Below are positions 1 through 5,623 of a stretch of 10,794 bases of DNA, piece by piece (within the stretch, counting starts at the first letter, position 1; the number at the start of each line of letters is the position of its first letter). The stretch spans positions 7,097 through 17,890 of the forward strand of contig ONPH01000024.1 in NCBI GenBank assembly GCA_900319655.1, in the 5' to 3' direction. Under the pieces are notes generated by a model. That model ran no database searches and was not told the DNA's origin. It worked only from the letters and a program-made list of their open reading frames with translations. Source of the DNA: an uncultured Eubacteriales bacterium. GTDB taxonomy: Bacteria > Bacillota > Clostridia > Oscillospirales > Acutalibacteraceae. The translations under genes were made by a program, and so were the position numbers.

Positions 1-4
1 AGAG

Positions 5-520
5 ATGAAGCTGATACCGATGAGGTTTATGGGGTATGAGTGGCACCATAATCCGCGCGAGATTACCTTTGAATGTGAAAAGTCCGTAACCGAGCGCCTT
101 GTGCCTTACGATGTCTCGCAAATTCAGCAGACAGGACGGAAAAATATGGTGATTAAGGGCACGGGAGAGCTCTACGGAGAGGATTGTATGGAGCAGTTCG
201 AAAGGCTCTTTGAGCTTTTCAGGCGCGGCGGCGCAGGAGTGCTCGCGATTGAGAACACCGAGCCTGTTTTCGCCGTGTTTGAAAGCGTGAAAATCCTCGG
301 CGCTCCAAAGGAAAACGTGCTGACCTACGGCTTTGTTTTCAGGGAGGTTATGGAGGAAAAGGAGAGCGGAAAAAATACCTTCCACACCGCACGCGACGGC
401 GAAAATCTGTGGGATATATCCTACAAATATAACATCGTCATCGACGAGCTCGTGCGGCTGAATCCGCAGATTAAACGTCCCGACATTGTCGCAGAAGGCG
501 AGGTGATTCGCCTGTGCTGA
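5..520 (+). CDS. LysM-domain phage tail protein, XkdP-like
   Basis: Probable baseplate-hub-associated tail protein of a contractile phage tail. The C-terminal part (about residues 124-171) reads as a LysM domain: a short beta strand, then GENLWDISYKYN, then IDELVRLNPQI, ending EGEVIRL. The N-terminal 120 residues (pattern IKGTGELYGEDC, then FRRGGAGVL) look like the tail-assembly domain that accompanies LysM in XkdP-type proteins; this part is a weaker resemblance. LysM here is usually structural rather than cell-wall degrading. The gene is first in the window and in the PBSX-like order. ATG at 5 is chosen because it is the first in-frame start, but only four bases precede it, so a start outside the window cannot be excluded. 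The 3' end overlaps the next gene by 7 bases, implying translational coupling. Confidence 0.8.
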   Translation: MKLIPMRFMGYEWHHNPREITFECEKSVTERLVPYDVSQIQQTGRKNMVIKGTGELYGEDCMEQFERLFELFRRGGAGVLAIENTEPVFAVFESVKILGAPKENVLTYGFVFREVMEEKESGKNTFHTARDGENLWDISYKYNIVIDELVRLNPQIKRPDIVAEGEVIRLC

Positions 521-1452
521 GGTATGAAATTAAGCTCAAAAACGGCGAAGTGAGGGATGATTTCAAGGTTTTCTCCGCCGTGTGGAAAAGCGAGCTCGAC
601 GTTCCTGCCGACAGCCTCAGCCTTAACTGCGCCTACGACGGCGAGATTTTTAATCAGGGCGACAGGCTGTCCGCCTACGACGGCGATACGCTGATTTTTG
701 ACGGACAGCTCGACGAGCTCTCGCGAATTCACAGCGGCAGCGGAGTACTGCTCAGCCTTTGTGCAAGGAGCGCCGCGGCGGTTCTGCTCGACAACGAAGC
801 CGAGCCGCTCAGCTACCGCAATCCCACCGCCGTGCTGATGTACCGCAGGTATCTTCAGCCGTTCGGGCTTGACGACGTTGAGCTTGACGAAACGCCGATT
901 GTCGGATTTATGAGGATTGACAAGGGTATGACCTGCTACCAAGCGCTCGAGCTTTTCTGCAAGACGCGCTACGGCTCAAAGCTCAGGGTTTCGGGCGCAG
1001 GCAGGGTGTACCTCAGGGGGTATAGTAACGGCAAGACCGTTAAATTCGGCGCGGACGGCGTCAAATATTATTCTATAAAAGAAAATAAAAGCCGGTACAA
1101 GCTGATTTCAGAGGTTCGCCTAAAGGTCAAGACCACCGCCGGCTACCTTTCAAAAATGATTAACGCCAATCCCGAGTGCAGTCACATCAAGCGCGCGCGG
1201 TACGTCAACACCACCGCCGAGAACAACAGCCTTACAACCGCCGACAACATCATCCGCCGCAGTAACATTGAAGGGCACAAAATCACCCTGACCATCCGCG
1301 GCTGCGTGACGGATATCCTCGGCGCAAGGGCTGAGCTTGACGACGGCGTTTTCGGCAAAATCAGCGGACTTACCGTCAGCAAAATCACCTATTCGCTGAG
1401 CGATAGCGGCGAATACACAACGGTCGTCTTAGGCGACAGAGAGGAGAGTTAA
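514..1452 (+). CDS. Phage baseplate hub protein, XkdQ/gpD-like
   Basis: A 312-residue protein in the position and near the length of PBSX XkdQ, the hub protein that carries the central spike (T4 gp27/P2 gpD type fold). Visible features fit: an N-terminal beta-rich section beginning LRYEIKLKNGEV, a central section with FMRIDKGMTCYQALELFC typical of the hub family, and a C-terminal beta section ending YTTVVLGDREES. The start is GTG at 514, inside the end of the LysM gene, with a GGCGAGGTG-type ribosome site about 8 bases upstream; ATG at 524 is in another frame. No frameshift or internal stop is seen. The hub assignment rests on gene order plus pattern, so the exact family name is less certain than the tail role. 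Confidence 0.8.
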   Translation: MLRYEIKLKNGEVRDDFKVFSAVWKSELDVPADSLSLNCAYDGEIFNQGDRLSAYDGDTLIFDGQLDELSRIHSGSGVLLSLCARSAAAVLLDNEAEPLSYRNPTAVLMYRRYLQPFGLDDVELDETPIVGFMRIDKGMTCYQALELFCKTRYGSKLRVSGAGRVYLRGYSNGKTVKFGADGVKYYSIKENKSRYKLISEVRLKVKTTAGYLSKMINANPECSHIKRARYVNTTAENNSLTTADNIIRRSNIEGHKITLTIRGCVTDILGARAELDDGVFGKISGLTVSKITYSLSDSGEYTTVVLGDREES

Positions 1453-1454
1453 AT

Positions 1455-1778
1455 ATGTGGCTGTTAAGCTATATTACAAAAAATTCACTTGAAGCTCCCG
1501 AAGCGGCAAAGGGAAATGTGTACGATAACGGCACTTCCGTAGCCGCGTCGGGCGAGCACAGAAGCCTGCGCGCCTGCCTGCCCTACGGCGTAGCGAGCAT
1601 TCCGCCGAGAAACGAATGTGCGGTGGTGCTTCCGCTCGACGACGGCGAGGTGTCGCTCGGCGTTTTGGCGGATACCGAAGGTCTGCAGGAGGGCGAGGTA
1701 AAGCTAAGCTCCGCAGGCGGCGCGAGCATTGTGCTGAAAAACGACGGCAGAGTGCTGATAAACGGCAGGGAGGTCTGA
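1455..1778 (+). CDS. Baseplate spike protein, Mu gp45/gpV-like (short)
   Basis: A 107-residue protein that looks like a small central spike or baseplate assembly V protein. The middle (LPYGVASIPPRNECAVVLPL, then GVLADTE) resembles the OB-fold part of Mu gp45-type proteins. The C-terminus (GEVKLSSAGG, ASIVLKNDGRVLINGREV) has the alternating beta pattern of a spike needle. It sits where PBSX has xkdR (DUF2577), but the sequence looks more like gp45 than DUF2577. It is shorter than typical gpV proteins and lacks an obvious metal-binding HxH tip. GAGGAGAG lies just upstream of ATG 1455, two bases after the preceding stop. Confidence 0.65.
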   Translation: MWLLSYITKNSLEAPEAAKGNVYDNGTSVAASGEHRSLRACLPYGVASIPPRNECAVVLPLDDGEVSLGVLADTEGLQEGEVKLSSAGGASIVLKNDGRVLINGREV

Positions 1779-1779
1779 G

Positions 1780-2118
1780 ATGACGGACGTTAAAATCGAA
1801 AATCACGACGTTGCCCTCGACAGCGCAGGGCGAATGGTCTATCTCGACGGCGCGGACGCGCTGTTTCAAAGGGCGGTAATCAGCGCCTCGGTCGGCAGGG
1901 GAAGCTTTATTTACGACCGTACTCTCGGCTGTGACTACACCTTTAACCCCGATGACGAATTTGCAAACCGCAAGGTCGCGCTCGGCATTAACGAGGCGTT
2001 CGCGAGGTTTTACAAAACCTCAGCCGAGGTGCAGGACATCGGGCAGGGCGTTACCCTCAAAATCACGGTGAATTCCGAAAGCAGAACACAGGAGGTGCGT
2101 TTAATTGGAGACGTATGA
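1780..2118 (+). CDS. Baseplate wedge protein, gp25/XkdS-like (DUF2634)
   Basis: A 112-residue protein matching the small gp25/XkdS wedge family, which connects the hub to the wedge and touches the sheath at the baseplate. Visible features are an N-terminal strand pair (DVKIENHDVALDSAGRMVYL), then DALFQRAVISASVGRGSFIYDRTLGCDY, a helix with NRKVALGINEAF, and a C-terminal beta segment ending EVRLIGD. The YDRTLGC segment and the following helices are typical of the family. GGGAGGT directly upstream of ATG 1780 is a good ribosome site. The end overlaps the baseplate J gene by 14 bases. The protein has no lysozyme active site; 'lysozyme-like' in some database names for this family is misleading. 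Confidence 0.8.
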   Translation: MTDVKIENHDVALDSAGRMVYLDGADALFQRAVISASVGRGSFIYDRTLGCDYTFNPDDEFANRKVALGINEAFARFYKTSAEVQDIGQGVTLKITVNSESRTQEVRLIGDV

Positions 2119-3160
2119 TGAAATTTACAGAAGAATGAGCGAAAAATACACCGCGGAAAGCGGCTTTGAAATTGACCCGTCGAGCGATATCGCAATCCGC
2201 CTCAGGGTGCTCGCAGGCGAGATTTACAACGCCGGATGCAGTCTTGACTGGCTAAAGCGGCAGATGTTCGCAGACACCGCGACAGGCGAAAACCTCGACA
2301 AGCTCGCCGCGCAGCGCGGAATTGTCCGCAAGCCTGCAAAAAAGGCTGAGGGCGAGCTGATTTTCAGCGTGAACGAGCCGCTCGATTACCCCATAGAAAT
2401 TCCCGAGGGAACCGTTGCCGCGACCTACGGCGAAACGCCGGTCAGGGTGTACACCGCTCAGTCGGCGGTGCTTCCGCAGGCTACTTATTCGGTCAGGGTT
2501 GCGGCAAAGGCGGAGCTCCCCGGCTACAACGGCAACATCGCCTCGGGCACTGCCGAGGTTCCCGTCAACGTGCCGGCAGGTATCGACGCCGTGACTAACA
2601 CGACGTTTATCGGCGGAGACAACGAGGAGAGCGACGAAACCCTGAGGTCGAGGGTTATAGGCTCCTACCTCAACCGCCCCAACCCTGCAAACGCGGCGTT
2701 TTACAAACAGCTTGCCGAAAGCGTTGACGGTATCGACAAGGCAGGCACGCTTGAAAGGTTCAGCGGCGCCGGCACGGTCGGAGTGTTCGTCGCGAGAAAG
2801 GACTGGGACGTAACCGACGAGGCTCTTGCCGAGGTCACGGAGCTTATCGATAAAAACAAACCCCTCGGCGCAGTCGCTTCGGTTCAAAGGGCGAGCCACC
2901 TCGACGTCGATTTGGAAATCAGGGTAAAGGCGAAGGAAGGCTACGAGGAGAGCGAGGTAAAGCGCATGGTGACCGACGCATTTACCGACTACATCGGCAC
3001 AATCCCCGTGGGCGGTTCAATGCTCTTGTCTACCCTCGGCAACTATATCTACTCAACGGGCTGTGTCAGGTACTACATTTTTGACCAGAGTATGCAGAAC
3101 GAAGGCGCGAGCGGTTCGCAGTTCTTCCGCCCGGGCGACATTTCGATTACGGTGATATAA
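2105..3160 (+). CDS. Baseplate J-like protein (XkdT/gpJ)
   Basis: A 351-residue Baseplate_J protein, the wedge component that forms the ring around the hub in contractile tails. The pattern is strong: GSSLDWLKRQMF-like helices near residues 45-60, an ENLDKLAAQRGI segment, beta-rich middle domains (EIPEGTVAATYGETPVRVYTAQ, then PGYNGNIASGTAEVPV), then NEESDETLRSRVIGSYLN and a FVARKD / IDKNKPLGAVASV segment, all characteristic of gpJ. Length is usual for the family. The start is TTG at 2105 with GGAGG ten bases upstream (2091-2095); an internal ATG at 2135 (MSEKYTAES) is the alternative but has a weaker ribosome site. The gene overlaps the wedge gene before it and ends one base before the next. 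Confidence 0.9.
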   Translation: METYDEIYRRMSEKYTAESGFEIDPSSDIAIRLRVLAGEIYNAGCSLDWLKRQMFADTATGENLDKLAAQRGIVRKPAKKAEGELIFSVNEPLDYPIEIPEGTVAATYGETPVRVYTAQSAVLPQATYSVRVAAKAELPGYNGNIASGTAEVPVNVPAGIDAVTNTTFIGGDNEESDETLRSRVIGSYLNRPNPANAAFYKQLAESVDGIDKAGTLERFSGAGTVGVFVARKDWDVTDEALAEVTELIDKNKPLGAVASVQRASHLDVDLEIRVKAKEGYEESEVKRMVTDAFTDYIGTIPVGGSMLLSTLGNYIYSTGCVRYYIFDQSMQNEGASGSQFFRPGDISITVI

Positions 3161-3161
3161 T

Positions 3162-3638
3162 ATGGACAGCTTAACTTCTATGAAACAAAAGCTTATGCCC
3201 CTCGGACTTTACGACCTCGAAGGTCAGTCTGAGGTGCTCTGCGAGTTAAAGGCTTACGCCGAGGGGCTCGATTTGCTCTTTGAGTATATCGACGAGCTGT
3301 TTCGCGAAAATTACATTGCCACCGCCGAGAGCTACGGACTGAGCAGGCGTGAGGAGATTATCAGCAGGGAACACCCTGAGCAGACGGCTTCACAGCGCAG
3401 AGAGGCGCTGATTTACTTTGAAAAAACCGTCAAAACCACCCTCAACGACGATGACTTTGCCGAGTTTTTGGAGAACATCGGCGTAACCGATTACACATTG
3501 GATGTCCGCCTCAGGCAGGGCGAGTTCAACATCACCATTGCCGACGAAAAAACCGACGGCGAAAAGGCGCTTTTGGAACAGCGTATCCGAGCCGAAATAC
3601 CGGCGCATATGACCTGCAAATTTCACTATCCCGAATAA
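3162..3638 (+). CDS. Phage tail protein, XkdU/DUF2313-like (gpI-type)
   Basis: A 158-residue protein in the XkdU position, directly after baseplate J. It has the family's helical N-terminus (about residues 1-75: KQKLMPLGLYDLEG, CELKAYAEGLDLLFEYIDELF), then YGLSRREEII followed by RREALIYFEK, and a C-terminal ferredoxin-like section (YTLDVRLRQGEFNITIAD) ending ARMT-like PAHMTCKFHYPE. In known phages this protein links the baseplate wedge to tail fibres. No strong ribosome site precedes ATG 3162, so it is probably translated by coupling from the preceding stop at 3158-3160. It is the last tail gene; XkdV-type fibre genes do not follow. Confidence 0.85.
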   Translation: MDSLTSMKQKLMPLGLYDLEGQSEVLCELKAYAEGLDLLFEYIDELFRENYIATAESYGLSRREEIISREHPEQTASQRREALIYFEKTVKTTLNDDDFAEFLENIGVTDYTLDVRLRQGEFNITIADEKTDGEKALLEQRIRAEIPAHMTCKFHYPE

Positions 3639-3893
3639 TTTTTAATTAATTATATAAATCAACGCCTCTTTAAGCTTTTTTTAATAATTGTGATTTATAA
3701 TACGGTTACAATAAATAATAATCCTTAATAAAAACTTTAATTAGATGTTAACGGAAAAATTCGCAGAACAAGGCGGAGGACGAAGGAAGGCTGTCGCCTT
3801 CCGAGGACGACAACGTAGTTATGTGAAGTTTTACGCAACAGATAATAAAGAGTTTTATTGAGGTTTAGTATTATAGCTTAGGAGGCGTTAATA
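3639..3893. other. Non-coding gap after the tail genes
   Basis: About 255 bases with no credible gene. It begins AT-rich (3639-3745) with a TATAAT hexamer at 3696-3701 but no convincing -35 partner. It contains the hairpin element at 3756-3832 and ends with AGGAGG at 3880-3885 ahead of the lipoprotein start. No convincing intrinsic terminator for the tail operon was found: the run of T at 3676-3682 has no stable stem before it. Confidence 0.6.
3756..3832 (+). repeat. Foldable hairpin element, candidate dispersed repeat or RNA
   Basis: A 77-base segment, GC-richer than its AT-rich flanks, can fold on itself. The outer arms AAAATTCGCA (3756-3765) and TGTGAAGTTTT (3822-3832) pair with one G:U and one bulged G at 3828. 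An inner AAC/GTT pairing (3767-3769 with 3818-3820) continues the stem. A perfect 7-bp hairpin caps it: GGAAGGC 3785-3791, loop TGTC, GCCTTCC 3796-3802. A direct repeat GAGGACGA flanks the cap (3776-3783 and 3803-3810). The symmetric design suggests a mobile palindromic repeat or a structured leader RNA of the lipoprotein gene. Which of the two cannot be settled from one copy. Confidence 0.5.
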
Positions 3894-5321
3894 ATGAAAG
3901 CAAGAGTAAGTAAAAGATGTATGTTTTTAATATCGGTTTTGGTTGTGCTTTCGATGGTCGCGTCCTTTGCGGGCTGCGGACAATCACAGAGCAGTACGGC
4001 AACGGCTGATTCGGCGGATTCTTCTGCTGTTGAAACCACCGTACAATCCGAAACCGCCGCGCAAAAATCCGCAAAGCTAAGCGAGAGCGATATCGAAATT
4101 AAAAACACTATTGAAAATACCGCCGACGGCGAGCACGCAATCACCGTTGACGGCAAGACCGAGAGCTACTCAAACACTCTCGTAAATAAAACCGGTGAAG
4201 CCGACGGCGACGAGGCGGACTTCTACGGCGAAAACTCCGCGGTATTCGCGACAAACGGCGGAACGCTCGATTTGTCGAATATGGTAGTCAAGACGAACGG
4301 TACCCACGCAAACGCGGTGTTCACCTACGGCGAGGGCACGACCGTCAACATCTCGGACAGCTATATCGAAACGAGCGGAAACTGCTCGGGCGGACTGATG
4401 ACCACCGGCGGAGGAACCACAAACGCAAGTAACCTTACAATTACCACATCGGGCAACTCCTCGGCGGCTATCCGCTCCGACCGCGGCGGCGGAACGATGA
4501 ACGTCACAGGCGGAAGCTACACCACCGGCGGCGTAGGTTCTCCCGTAATCTACTCGACCGCGGACGTCACCGTAAACGACGCGGAGCTTGTTTCAAATAC
4601 CTCGCAGGGCGTTGTTGTCGAGGGTAAAAACTCAGTTACGCTCAACAATTCCAACCTCACCGCCGACAACAACAAAAAGAACGGCAGCCATTCCGACTAC
4701 TACCAGGCGGTTATGATTTACCAGTCGATGTCGGGCGACGCCGCAACGGGACTGTCAAGCTTCACGATGAACGGCGGTACGCTCACGAACAAAAACGGCG
4801 ATATTTTCTTCATCACCAACACAGCGACCGAAATCAACCTAAAGGGCGCTCAGATTACGAATAACGACTCAAACGGCGTGTTCCTCAGAGCCGCCGCGAC
4901 AGGCTGGGGCAAGGACGGCTCAAACGGCGGTCAGGTTACATTAAACGCCGACGGTCAGACCATTAACGGCGATATGATTGTCGACAGCGTGTCAAACCTC
5001 AACCTTTATCTTAAGGGAAATTCCTCTTACACCGGCGCGATTAATTCAAGCGGTCAGCAGGGCGGAGTATATGTTGAAATAGAGAGCGGCTCTACCTGGA
5101 CGCTCACCGGGGATTCCTACATCACCTCGCTGACCTGCGCCGAAGGAGCGGTAAACCTCAACGGCCACAGCCTTTACGTAAACGGCGTTAAGTACACAGG
5201 CTCGGCTTCAACCGGACAGGCGATTGAGACCACCGTGGCTTCATCATCAAGCGGCAGTGGTAACGGCGCTCCCGACGGAAAGCCCGAAGGCAATCCCCCG
5301 GCGAAACCCGGAGAGAATTGA
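3894..5321 (+). CDS. Predicted surface lipoprotein with beta-helix repeats
   Basis: A 475-residue exported protein of unknown function. Residues 1-28 are a signal sequence (basic start, hydrophobic 11-26) ending in FAGC, a lipobox-like site with Cys28 as probable lipidation site; Phe at -3 is slightly unusual. A Ser/Thr/Ala-rich linker follows (about 30-70). Residues about 105-435 are a run of short beta-strand repeats rich in Asn, Gly, Thr and Ser (TLDLSNMVV, TTVNISDSYIETSG, TMNVTGGSYTTGG, SVTLNNSNLTADN), the signature of a right-handed parallel beta helix. The C-terminus is a Gly/Pro-rich tail. No catalytic motif is recognised; binding of a glycan or adhesion is a guess. ATG 3894 follows AGGAGG at 3880-3885. 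The stop lies within repeat element A, so the tail may have been altered by insertion. Codirectional with the tail genes but with its own ribosome site and a 255-base gap. Confidence 0.8.
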   Translation: MKARVSKRCMFLISVLVVLSMVASFAGCGQSQSSTATADSADSSAVETTVQSETAAQKSAKLSESDIEIKNTIENTADGEHAITVDGKTESYSNTLVNKTGEADGDEADFYGENSAVFATNGGTLDLSNMVVKTNGTHANAVFTYGEGTTVNISDSYIETSGNCSGGLMTTGGGTTNASNLTITTSGNSSAAIRSDRGGGTMNVTGGSYTTGGVGSPVIYSTADVTVNDAELVSNTSQGVVVEGKNSVTLNNSNLTADNNKKNGSHSDYYQAVMIYQSMSGDAATGLSSFTMNGGTLTNKNGDIFFITNTATEINLKGAQITNNDSNGVFLRAAATGWGKDGSNGGQVTLNADGQTINGDMIVDSVSNLNLYLKGNSSYTGAINSSGQQGGVYVEIESGSTWTLTGDSYITSLTCAEGAVNLNGHSLYVNGVKYTGSASTGQAIETTVASSSSGSGNGAPDGKPEGNPPAKPGEN

Positions 5322-5426
5322 TAATTGATAATTTTGGTCGGGGAGATAGGTTTGCATTTCCGAAACGTTTAGTTCCCGATTGAATTAATATGGTGCGTAA
5401 TTTAGATTGAATTTATAATTATAACT

Positions 5427-5452
5427 GTAGGGGCGGACTGAAATGTCCGCCC
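5427..5452. repeat. GGGCGGAC hairpin repeat, single copy
   Basis: GTAG followed by an 8-bp perfect stem (GGGCGGAC 5431-5438, GTCCGCCC 5445-5452) and a 6-base loop. The same unit, differing in the loop, occurs twice in inverted orientation in element B (10200-10225 and 10336-10361). Three copies in the window mark it as a dispersed repeat unit. Confidence 0.75.
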
Positions 5453-5454
5453 GA

Positions 5455-5501
5455 AAATCCTCCCCCGATACTTTGTTTTCGGGGGAGGATTTAAATTTTT
5501 T
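5455..5501. terminator. Strong hairpin, probable bidirectional terminator
   Basis: A 14-bp perfect stem (AAATCCTCCCCCGA at 5455-5468 pairing with TCGGGGGAGGATTT at 5479-5492) with a 10-base loop, followed by AAA and a T6 run (5496-5501). It lies about 130 bases downstream of the lipoprotein stop and would end that transcript. It is part of element A, so it may have arrived with the repeat. The three A bases between stem and T run make it less than ideal on the plus strand. Confidence 0.55.
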
Positions 5502-5595
5502 AAATCGGAGCGAAGCGACCCTTAATTTTCAATTATCCATTATCAACTATCAATTAAAATCTATATGCAATATATACAAAATAATCATAAAATAT

Positions 5596-5623
5596 TTGGT
5601 AACAAAATATGTTGCAATAATAA
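5596..5623 (+). promoter_or_regulatory. Weak candidate promoter for the X25-dockerin gene
   Basis: TTGGTA (5596-5601) and TAATAA (5618-5623) are separated by 16 bases in an AT-rich stretch. If used, transcription would begin near 5630, leaving ATG 5623 outside the message and favouring the GTG at 5654. Both boxes are imperfect and the region is AT-rich, so a chance match is possible. Confidence 0.25.

Larger units (their letters stand above)
5316..5555. repeat. MITE-like repeat element A
   Basis: About 240 bases bounded by imperfect inverted ends: AATTGATAATTGATAATT at 5316-5333 and AATTATCCATTATCAACT(ATCAATT) at 5531-5555. Inside are a weak stem (TCGGGGA 5338-5344 with TTCCCGA 5373-5379), a GGGCGGAC/GTCCGCCC hairpin (5431-5452) and a long C/G-rich hairpin (5455-5492). 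The right end matches that of element B at 10362-10385 in 23 of 24 bases, so they share an origin. There is no transposase gene; if mobile, it would need one supplied elsewhere. The left end supplies the stop codon of the upstream lipoprotein gene. Confidence 0.6.

Noticed and set aside
2252..2899. Long minus-strand open frame opposite the baseplate J gene
   Set aside because: It is a shadow of the confidently identified plus-strand gene, with no start signals.
3696..3701. TATAAT as a promoter for the lipoprotein gene
   Set aside because: No acceptable -35 box lies 16-18 bases upstream; the area is AT-rich so a single hexamer means little.
3639..3893. Diversity-generating retroelement or variable fibre region next to the tail genes
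   Set aside because: No reverse transcriptase, no template/variable repeat pair and no C-type lectin fibre are present in the window.
5443..5622. In-frame upstream extension of the X25-dockerin gene to a Met at 5443
   Set aside because: It runs through the element A hairpins and repeat ends, has no ribosome site, and would put the signal peptide far from the N-terminus.
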